Source: Ideonella oryzae (GTDB taxonomy: Bacteria; Pseudomonadota; Gammaproteobacteria; Burkholderiales; Burkholderiaceae_C). Taken from it: 64,000 nt of DNA. The notes under the pieces are model-generated. The model had not been told where the DNA came from. It searched no databases and saw only the letters and a list, made by a program, of their open reading frames with translations. The translations under genes and the position numbers were made by a program. Each line of letters starts with the position of its first letter. Positions within the stretch are counted from its first letter, which is position 1. The stretch spans positions 62,001 through 126,000 of the forward strand of contig NZ_JAMXMC010000001.1 in assembly GCF_024055665.1 (NCBI RefSeq), given 5' to 3'. Below, one piece after another: positions 57,648 to 64,000 of the stretch.

Positions 57648-59483
57648 ATGGTCAGGACGTTTCATTCAGTCACATCCATCGCCGCAGTGGGAACCGTCGA
57701 GGCCCTTCTGGCGCAGGGTGGCCTGCACCCCCACTTCCAGCCCATCGCGGACCTGGCAGAGGGCCGCAGCGCCGCTCATGAAGCGCTGATCCGCATGCCG
57801 TCGGGCTGCCGCTGGCGCACGCCCGACGAGCTCTTCGCGGCTGCGCGTGAGGAGGGCTGCGCCGTCGCCCTGGAAATCGAGTGTGTGCGCCTGGCCTTGC
57901 GGGCCTGGATGGCGCTGCGCCCGGCGGGCCGGCTGTTCGTCAACCTCAGTGCCCAGGCCCTCGTCACCGCGCTGGCCCAGGCCGACCTGAACCTGCTGCT
58001 GACCCTGACCGAGGGCGAGGCCCTGTCCGCCAACGGCGTGGTCATCGAATTGACCGAACACGAGCGGGTGCGCGACATCGCTGCGCTGGAGGCTGCCGTG
58101 GCCCGGCTGCGGCGCCACAAGGTGCAGATCGCGCTCGATGATTTCGGCGACGGCCGCTCCAGCCTGCGGCTGTGGTCGGAGCTCAAGCCCGAGTTCGTCA
58201 AGATCGACCGTTACTTCGTGCACCAGTTGCCCCAGCACCCGGAAAAGCTGCAGACGCTGCGGGCGCTGATCCAGATCGCCCAGGTGTTCGGTTCGACGCT
58301 GATCGCCGAGGGCATCGAGACCGAGGACGAGCTGCACCTGGTGCGCGACCTGGGCATCCGCCTGGGCCAGGGCTGGCTGCTGGGGCGGCCGGCGGCCTTG
58401 CCGGTGGCCAGCGCCCTGCCCCCGGCGCTGGCCGTGATCGAGCGCAAGGACCTGGCCGTCTTCCCGGAGCGGCGGCGCACCGCCCACCGGCGCGCTGCCG
58501 TGCCGCAGGTGCTGCGGGAAATCGCGCCGGTCACGCCGGCCCTGAGCAACGACGACCTGCTGCAGCGTTTCTCGGCCGACGAAGCCGCGCACGCGATCGC
58601 CATCGTGGACGAAGGCCAGCGCCCTCTGGGCCTGGTGAGCCGCACGCGCTTTGTCACGCAGTACGCCAAGCCCTACTTCAAGGAGCTTTACGGCCGTCAG
58701 TCCTGCACGCTGTCGGCCAACCTGTCGCCGCGTCTGCTGGACCTGACCGCGGACATCGACACCCTGACCGCCGTGTTGACCAGCGAAGACCAGCGCTACC
58801 TGTCCGAGGGGGTGATCATCGTCGAGCATGGCCGCTACCGCGGGCTGGGTGCTGGTGAAGACCTGGTGCGCGCGGTGACCGAGGCCCGCATCGAGGCGGC
58901 GCGCCACGCCAATCCGCTGACCTTGCTGCCCGGCAACATCCCCATCACCCAGCACATCGAACGCCTGCTGGAGGCCGGCCGTGGCTTCGTGGCCTGCTAT
59001 TTCGACCTCAACCAGTTCAAGCCCTTCAACGACCTGTACGGCTACTGGCGGGGTGACGAGATGATCCTGCTGGCTGCGCAAGCCATCACCCGCCAGGCGG
59101 ATCCGCGCCGCGATTTCGTCGGCCATGTGGGCGGCGACGACTTCGTCGCACTGTTCCAGAGCGATGACTGGGAGGCGCGCAGCCGACAGACCCTGGCCGA
59201 CTTCAACACCGCTGCCGCGGGGCTCTATGACGAGGCCGAGCGCCTGGCCGGCGGCGTGATGGCCGAAGACCGGCATGGCAATCTGCGCTTTCACCCGCTG
59301 ACCACACTCAGCGTGGGGGCGGTGCAGATCGCCGAGGCGGCCCCCAACCTGCGCCCCGAGGATGTGGCCAATGCCGCGGCCCGGGCCAAGCGCCAGGCCA
59401 AGGCCCTGGGCGGCGGGCTGCACATGGACACACTCCGCCCCCCGCATCCTTCCCCTTCGGGACAGGCTCTCTCGGCCAACTGA
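57648..59483 (+). CDS. EAL-CBS-GGDEF cyclic-di-GMP signalling protein
   Basis: About 611 residues. An N-terminal EAL domain ([47 protein letters not shown]) has most catalytic residues, suggesting phosphodiesterase activity. A CBS-pair-like middle ([20 protein letters not shown] to [13 protein letters not shown]) may sense ligand. The C-terminal GGDEF domain has [11 protein letters not shown], a GGDDF variant that may or may not make c-di-GMP. Start is uncertain: ATG 57648 or GTG 57627. It precedes UDP-glucose dehydrogenase, so a link with exopolysaccharide is possible. Confidence 0.88.
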   Translation: MVRTFHSVTSIAAVGTVEALLAQGGLHPHFQPIADLAEGRSAAHEALIRMPSGCRWRTPDELFAAAREEGCAVALEIECVRLALRAWMALRPAGRLFVNLSAQALVTALAQADLNLLLTLTEGEALSANGVVIELTEHERVRDIAALEAAVARLRRHKVQIALDDFGDGRSSLRLWSELKPEFVKIDRYFVHQLPQHPEKLQTLRALIQIAQVFGSTLIAEGIETEDELHLVRDLGIRLGQGWLLGRPAALPVASALPPALAVIERKDLAVFPERRRTAHRRAAVPQVLREIAPVTPALSNDDLLQRFSADEAAHAIAIVDEGQRPLGLVSRTRFVTQYAKPYFKELYGRQSCTLSANLSPRLLDLTADIDTLTAVLTSEDQRYLSEGVIIVEHGRYRGLGAGEDLVRAVTEARIEAARHANPLTLLPGNIPITQHIERLLEAGRGFVACYFDLNQFKPFNDLYGYWRGDEMILLAAQAITRQADPRRDFVGHVGGDDFVALFQSDDWEARSRQTLADFNTAAAGLYDEAERLAGGVMAEDRHGNLRFHPLTTLSVGAVQIAEAAPNLRPEDVANAAARAKRQAKALGGGLHMDTLRPPHPSPSGQALSAN

Positions 59484-59532
59484 GGCGAGAATCAAGGCAT
59501 GTCCGGACATTCCATCCGGTGATGAGGAAGAG

Positions 59533-60699
59533 ATGAAGATTGCCGTTGCAGGGACCGGCTATGTGGGCCTGTCCAACGCCGTGCTGCTGGCCCAGCACCA
59601 CGAGGTGGTGGGTCTGGACATCGACGCCGACAAGGTGGCGATGCTCAATGCGGGGCGCAGCCCGATCGCGGACCGCGAGATCGAGGACTTCCTGGCCCAC
59701 CGCAAGCTCGATCTGAGCTTCACGCTCGACAAGGCGCAGGCCTATGCGGGGGCCGACTACGTGATCATCGCCACCCCCACCGACTACGACCCCGCCACCA
59801 ACTACTTCAACACCCGTTCGGTGGAGGCGGTGGTGCGTGACGTGATGGCCCTGGCCCCCGAGGCGGTGATGGTCATCAAGTCCACGGTGCCGGTGGGCTA
59901 CACCCGGGCGCTCAGCGCCGAGTTGGGCTGCCAGAACCTGATCTTCTCGCCGGAATTCCTGCGCGAAGGCAAGGCGCTGTACGACAACCTGCACCCTTCA
60001 CGCATCGTGGTGGGCGAGAAGAGCGAGCGGGCCCGGCGCTTTGCCGACCTGCTGCGCGAGGGCTCCCAGAAGCCCGACGCGCCGGTGCTGCTGACCGACA
60101 GCACCGAGGCCGAGGCGATCAAGCTCTTTGCCAACACCTACCTGGCCATGCGGGTGGCCTACTTCAATGAACTGGACACCTACGCCGCCACGCATGGTCT
60201 GGACACGCGCCAGATCATCGACGGCGTGTGCCTGGACCCACGCATCGGCGACCACTACAACAACCCGAGCTTCGGCTACGGCGGCTATTGCCTGCCCAAG
60301 GACACCAAGCAGCTGCTGGCCAACTACAACCAGGTGCCGCAGACGCTGATCCGTGCCATCGTGGACTCCAACACCACGCGCAAGGACTTCGTGGCCGACG
60401 ACATCCTGCGGCGCCAGCCCAAGGTGGTGGGCATCCACCGGCTGATCATGAAGGCCGGCTCGGACAACTTCCGCGCCAGCAGCATCCAGGGGATCATGAA
60501 GCGCATCAAGGCCAAGGGCGTGGAGGTCATCGTCTACGAACCGGCCCTGAAGGACGAGAGCTTCTTCGGCTCCAGGGTGCTGCACGATCTGCCCAGCTTC
60601 CTGGCCCAGGCCGACGTGATCGTGGCCAACCGCCTGGTGCCCGAGCTGCAGGGCGTGCAGGACCGGGTCTACACCCGGGATCTGTTCGGTCAGGACTGA
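59533..60699 (+). CDS. ugd: UDP-glucose 6-dehydrogenase
   Basis: A 388-residue NAD-dependent enzyme making UDP-glucuronate for polysaccharides. N-terminal Rossmann motif [20 protein letters not shown], the KSTVPVGYT and [10 protein letters not shown] motifs, and the catalytic Cys in [14 protein letters not shown]. Its length and the [13 protein letters not shown] variant fit the short (E. coli Ugd-like) form. ATG 59533 follows GAGGAAGAG. Two hairpins separate it from the convergent tRNA-Leu. Confidence 0.94.
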   Translation: MKIAVAGTGYVGLSNAVLLAQHHEVVGLDIDADKVAMLNAGRSPIADREIEDFLAHRKLDLSFTLDKAQAYAGADYVIIATPTDYDPATNYFNTRSVEAVVRDVMALAPEAVMVIKSTVPVGYTRALSAELGCQNLIFSPEFLREGKALYDNLHPSRIVVGEKSERARRFADLLREGSQKPDAPVLLTDSTEAEAIKLFANTYLAMRVAYFNELDTYAATHGLDTRQIIDGVCLDPRIGDHYNNPSFGYGGYCLPKDTKQLLANYNQVPQTLIRAIVDSNTTRKDFVADDILRRQPKVVGIHRLIMKAGSDNFRASSIQGIMKRIKAKGVEVIVYEPALKDESFFGSRVLHDLPSFLAQADVIVANRLVPELQGVQDRVYTRDLFGQD

Positions 60700-60709
60700 G
60701 CTTCCAGGA

Positions 60710-60730
60710 CACCGCCCGGGCCGGGCGGTG
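60710..60730 (+). terminator. Hairpin after ugd
   Basis: CACCGCCC ... GGGCGGTG forms an 8-10 bp stem 11 bases after the ugd stop. No T-run follows, so it may be a weak terminator. Confidence 0.5.
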
Positions 60731-60763
60731 GTCCGGACGGCCCCAGACGGCCCCACAAAGCGA

Positions 60764-60793
60764 AACGGCCTGCACATTGCTGTGCAGGCCGTT
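60764..60793 (-). terminator. Terminator of tRNA-Leu
   Basis: AACGGCCTGCACA / TGTGCAGGCCGTT is a perfect 13-bp stem with a four-base loop, seven bases past the tRNA 3' end. On the minus strand it is followed by TTTCGCTTTG, fitting intrinsic termination. It may also stop ugd read-through. Confidence 0.75.
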
Positions 60794-60800
60794 GGCTGTT

Positions 60801-60885
<85 letters not shown>

Positions 60886-60945
60886 AGGTGACTGAGGCTT
60901 TTGCTTCCGACATGCGTCTAAAGCAGCTGCCCCGGTAAGCTGCGC

Positions 60946-60975
60946 ACTATAGCATGGTTTTTGAGGACCGCGCAA
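60946..60975 (-). promoter_or_regulatory. Promoter of tRNA-Leu
   Basis: On the minus strand TTGCGC (60975-60970) and TATAGT (60951-60946) are 18 bases apart, about 60 bases upstream of the tRNA 5' end. This is a reasonable sigma-70 promoter. Confidence 0.6.
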
Positions 60976-61167
60976 GCGTGGGGCGAGATTTCCGCGGACT
61001 AGCACACCCCCTAGGGTTTGCCCTATTCCCGCGAAAGACGGGCCAAAACCCGGCACTTTTTGTGTCAAGACGGAACAGTGGCCGTCGATAACCTTCCGAC
61101 ACAACTTCGCCGCCAGGGCCTCACAGAAGGCCCGAAGCGCCACCGTTTGATCGGAAGGACCCTCCTC

Positions 61168-62304
61168 ATGAAGAAAACCCCCGCCCTGCACGCGGTCGCC
61201 CTGGCCGCCTGCCTTCTCACGTCCGCCCATGCGGTCGAAGTCGGCAATGGCGTGACCGTGGACGTGAGTGGCTACGGCACCGTGGCCGCCACCGCGACGA
61301 ACGACGACCAACTGGAGTTCCGCTCCAAGGCCAGCCGCTCGAAGGGCGTCGGGCAATCCATCGACCTGGGCAACGATTCGCGTTTCGGCATCCAGGCGGT
61401 GGTCAAGTTCAACGCCGACCTGTCGGTCACCGGCCAGCTGGTGGGCCAGCGCCGCATGACCGGCGCCGAGGACGCCGACTTCGGACGCGACAAGGATTTC
61501 GATCCGCAGGTCGAATGGCTGTACGCCCAGTACAACGCCCTACCCTCGCTGAACCTGCGCCTGGGCCGCGTCGTGCTGCCGGCCTTCCTGCTGTCCGACT
61601 CCCTTAACGTCGGCTATGCGGCCCCCTGGCTGCGCGCGCCGCTGCACCTGTATTCCAGCCAGCTGATGAGCAACCTGGACGGTGTGCAGGCCAACTGGCG
61701 TGACAGCTTCGGTGGCGTCAACCTGTCGGCCCAGGCCACCTACGGCAAGGCCGAGGCCTACGGCGTGCTGCCGCACCTGGGTGCCTTCCACATCGACAGC
61801 AAGGACACTTACGCCTTCAGCGCCACCGCCGAATACAGCGACTGGACCGCCCGCGTGGGCACGGTGCGCCTGAACACCCCGTTCACCGGCATCCCGGGCA
61901 TCGAGCCGACCATCCACGACAAGTACGTCAGCGCCGGCCTGCAGTACGACAACGGCTCGGCCCTGGTTCTGGGCGAATGGGCGCGCCGCACGCAGAACGC
62001 CATGCCCATGGTGGGCAAGGTCATCGAAGGCAAGTACGCCTACGTGGCCGCCGGCTGGCGCTTCGGCAGCGTGCTGCCGATGGTGATCTGGTCCAAGGCC
62101 GACAACGAGATGATGGGCGGCGCGGACAAGACCCACCCGTCGAGCATCGGTGTGAGCCTGCGCTACGACGTGGCCCCCAACATCGCCCTGAAGGCCCAGG
62201 TCGATCAGTTCAAGGCCAACGACCCGGAGGCCTTCGTCACCCCGGACGCCACCAGCCAGCGCAAGGTCTCGGTGTTCAGCCTGGGCGCCGACTTCGTCTT
62301 CTGA
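61168..62304 (+). CDS. Outer-membrane porin-like beta-barrel protein
   Basis: A 378-residue exported protein. Signal peptide KKTPALHAVALAACLLTSAH-A, mature N-terminus VEVGNGVTVDVSGYG, alternating amphipathic strands throughout, and a C-terminal LGADFVF with a terminal Phe typical of outer-membrane barrels. ATG 61168 has GGAAGGA upstream. It is followed closely by a PstS-like protein and a chemoreceptor, suggesting phosphate/anion uptake or sensing. The substrate is not shown by sequence. Confidence 0.85.
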   Translation: MKKTPALHAVALAACLLTSAHAVEVGNGVTVDVSGYGTVAATATNDDQLEFRSKASRSKGVGQSIDLGNDSRFGIQAVVKFNADLSVTGQLVGQRRMTGAEDADFGRDKDFDPQVEWLYAQYNALPSLNLRLGRVVLPAFLLSDSLNVGYAAPWLRAPLHLYSSQLMSNLDGVQANWRDSFGGVNLSAQATYGKAEAYGVLPHLGAFHIDSKDTYAFSATAEYSDWTARVGTVRLNTPFTGIPGIEPTIHDKYVSAGLQYDNGSALVLGEWARRTQNAMPMVGKVIEGKYAYVAAGWRFGSVLPMVIWSKADNEMMGGADKTHPSSIGVSLRYDVAPNIALKAQVDQFKANDPEAFVTPDATSQRKVSVFSLGADFVF

Positions 62305-62329
62305 TCGCTCCACCCGCAGGACACACAAC

Positions 62330-62728
62330 ATGAAGTATCAAATCATCCTGGGCGCCGCCCTGCTGTCGGGTCTGCTGGGTGCGGCCCATGCCGAACTGGT
62401 CGTCATCGGCGCCCCCGCGGCCGCCGCCCTGACCAAGGAGCAGGTGGCCGACGTCTACCTGGGCAAGAGCAACGCCGCCACGCCGGTGGACCTGCCCGAA
62501 GGCAACCCGCTGCGCGGCGAGTTCTACACCAAGGCCACTGGCCGCGACGCCGCCCAGGTGAAGGCCACCTGGTCGCGCCTGGTGTTCACCGGCAAGGGCC
62601 AACCGCCCAAGGAGTACCCGGACGCTGCCGCAGTGAAGAAGGCCGTGGCCGCCGATCCCAAGACCATCGGCTACATCGACAAGTCGGCGGTCGATGGCTC
62701 GGTCAAGGTACTGGTCACCCTGAACTGA
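62330..62728 (+). CDS. Small PstS-like periplasmic binding protein
   Basis: A 132-residue protein with a signal peptide ([20 protein letters not shown]). The mature part resembles one lobe of phosphate-binding PBP-like proteins: [40 protein letters not shown] and a final [11 protein letters not shown]. Such short proteins are common near porins in Burkholderiales. It lies 25 bases after the porin gene, so they are co-transcribed. Phosphate binding is inferred from family only. Confidence 0.8.
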   Translation: MKYQIILGAALLSGLLGAAHAELVVIGAPAAAALTKEQVADVYLGKSNAATPVDLPEGNPLRGEFYTKATGRDAAQVKATWSRLVFTGKGQPPKEYPDAAAVKKAVAADPKTIGYIDKSAVDGSVKVLVTLN

Positions 62729-62740
62729 TCGGGAACGCCT

Positions 62741-62770
62741 GGCGGCGGGCACGGAGCAGCGCCCGCCGCC
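62741..62770 (+). terminator. Hairpin between the PBP-like and chemoreceptor genes
   Basis: GGCGGCGGGC / GCCCGCCGCC, a 10-bp stem with a 10-base loop, follows the PBP-like stop by 12 bases. No T-run, so it may only attenuate read-through into the chemoreceptor gene. Confidence 0.5.
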
Positions 62771-62810
62771 GGTCCCCTGGTTCTCAAAGCCTGCCCCGAA
62801 GGATCCGCAC

Positions 62811-64000
62811 ATGAAGTTCCGCACCAAGATCTGGATGCTGCCGCTGGCCGCCGCCGGCGTGTTCATCGTCGGCCTGAGCAGTGCCATCGTGGTGGGCCAC
62901 AGCACCCAGACCACCCTGGCGCATCTGCAGAACGTCGACAACCCCTACCTGGACTCCATGCTGCGCGTGGGCCGGGATGCCGAACAGCTGCGCATGACGC
63001 TTCAGTCGGCCGCCTCCGAGGGCGACCCCGGCAAGCTCGACGAACTCAAGCCGCTGCAGGCCGATGCGGCCAAGGCGCTCGACACAGCCGCCGCGCTGGA
63101 AGGCAAGGCCGACAGCGCCCAGGCACTGCGCCAGTCCTTCAACGGCTGGCACGACACCGCGCTGGCCGCCACCAAGGCCATGCTGGACAAGCAGGACTTC
63201 TCGGCCCTGCTGCCGGCCATGCAGGCCAGGCAGGCGGAGTTCGAGAAGCAGCTGGCGACCCAGGAGGCCGCCGCCCGCGAGGCCCAGGCCGACAGCTTCA
63301 CGGCCGCCACCCGGGGCGTGAGCCGCAACCAATGGCTGTCCGGCCTGACCGGCCTGGTCGTGCTGCTGGTGCTGGGTGTCACCTCCCACCGCGTCATCGT
63401 CTCCGTCTGGCGCGACATCGGCAGCGAGCCGATGGAGCTGGCCGGTGCCGTGCGCCGGGTGGCCGAGGGTGACCTGAACGTGCACATTCCCGTGCACCCC
63501 AAGGACACCCGCTCGCTGAGCGCGAGCTTTGCAACGATGACCCGCAGGCTCTCCGAGACGGTGCATACCATCCGGGAAGCGACCGACTCGATCACCACCG
63601 CATCCTCCGAAATCGCCAGCGGCAACCTGGACCTCTCCGCCCGCACCGAACAGACGGCCTCCAACCTGCAATCCACGGCCGGATCGATCGAGCAGCTGAC
63701 CGGCTCGGTGCAGCAGAGCGCGGAAGTGGCCAACACCGCCAACGACCTGGCCCAGCAGGCCGTCCATGCCGCCATCCGCGGCAACGAGATCGTCGGCAAC
63801 GTGGTCAACAACATGCAGGAGATCAGTGAGGCCAGCCGCAAGATCTCGGACATCATCGGCGTGATCGACGGCATCGCCTTCCAGACCAACATCCTGGCGC
63901 TGAACGCTGCAGTGGAAGCCGCCCGGGCCGGTGAGCAGGGCCGCGGCTTTGCCGTGGTGGCCGGCGAGGTGCGCACCCTGGCGCAGCGCAGCGCCAATGC
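62811..64000 (+). CDS. Methyl-accepting chemotaxis protein, C-terminus beyond the window
   Basis: At least 396 residues, open to the window end. First membrane helix at about 8-28 ([20 protein letters not shown]), a helical periplasmic sensor (about 30-170), second helix near 180-195 ([15 protein letters not shown]), HAMP, then the signalling domain with [20 protein letters not shown] and [20 protein letters not shown], the conserved hairpin tip. ATG 62811 has GAAGGA upstream. It follows the porin and PBP-like genes, which may supply or present its ligand. Confidence 0.93.
   Translation, partial: MKFRTKIWMLPLAAAGVFIVGLSSAIVVGHSTQTTLAHLQNVDNPYLDSMLRVGRDAEQLRMTLQSAASEGDPGKLDELKPLQADAAKALDTAAALEGKADSAQALRQSFNGWHDTALAATKAMLDKQDFSALLPAMQARQAEFEKQLATQEAAAREAQADSFTAATRGVSRNQWLSGLTGLVVLLVLGVTSHRVIVSVWRDIGSEPMELAGAVRRVAEGDLNVHIPVHPKDTRSLSASFATMTRRLSETVHTIREATDSITTASSEIASGNLDLSARTEQTASNLQSTAGSIEQLTGSVQQSAEVANTANDLAQQAVHAAIRGNEIVGNVVNNMQEISEASRKISDIIGVIDGIAFQTNILALNAAVEAARAGEQGRGFAVVAGEVRTLAQRSAN

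Overview
The window is very GC-rich and densely coded. Its gene families (FetAB, a biotin-independent malonate decarboxylase, fused isobutyryl-CoA mutase IcmF, CcoG, many MocR/LysR/AraC/GntR regulators, a chemoreceptor next to a porin) point to a betaproteobacterium of the order Burkholderiales, probably near the Ideonella/Rubrivivax/Leptothrix group. That placement is inferred from gene content, not from a marker gene. I see no rRNA, CRISPR array, transposase or integrase. One tRNA (Leu, anticodon CAG) is present.

Layout. 1-4 kb: minus-strand genes for two unrecognised proteins (one with a 66-residue internal duplication), a small CrpP/RMF-like protein, a trypsin-like protease without a signal peptide, and a cold-shock protein. 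4.4-8.1 kb: a large hybrid histidine kinase. 8.2-11.6 kb: a lipoprotein gene broken by an in-frame stop, an MSMEG_0569-type flavoprotein, and a frameshifted LnmK-like gene. 11.6-15.3 kb: CcoG and an acyl-CoA-dehydrogenase-like protein, divergent from a MocR regulator. 15.4-18.6 kb: small unknown proteins, a GH19 lysozyme-like enzyme followed by three small unknown genes, and a secreted protein. 18.9-24.9 kb: CPBP protease, Cys-rich protein, MFS transporter, DUF1398 protein, MarR and GST sharing a two-operator intergenic region, and a frameshifted LysR gene. 25.2-29.6 kb: a lone 1464-residue NACHT/STAND ATPase with a C-terminal PD-(D/E)XK nuclease-like domain, the best candidate here for an undescribed anti-phage gene.

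29.8-39.7 kb is one long catabolic unit: a TRAP transporter (dctPQM) and malonate decarboxylase genes (mdcACDEGBH), divergent from a FadR-type GntR regulator. Malonate would be imported, activated on the acyl-carrier subunit and decarboxylated to acetate. 39.8-42.4 kb: an AraC-type regulator translationally coupled to fetA-fetB. 42.6-50.5 kb: icmF, 3-hydroxybutyryl-CoA dehydrogenase, acyl-CoA dehydrogenase, a cobalamin-binding-like protein and an AcuI-like reductase, a coherent B12-dependent route from isobutyryl-CoA into beta-oxidation.

50.6-57.6 kb: single genes (DUF779, orphan HicB-like, two GlxA-type regulators around a small membrane protein, a thioesterase, a ferric-reductase-like flavocytochrome, an SDR). 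57.6-64 kb: an EAL/CBS/GGDEF protein, UDP-glucose dehydrogenase, tRNA-Leu, then a porin, a small PstS-like periplasmic protein and a chemoreceptor that runs off the window end.

Three genes are broken by a stop or frameshift. They could be real pseudogenes or base-calling errors in GC runs.
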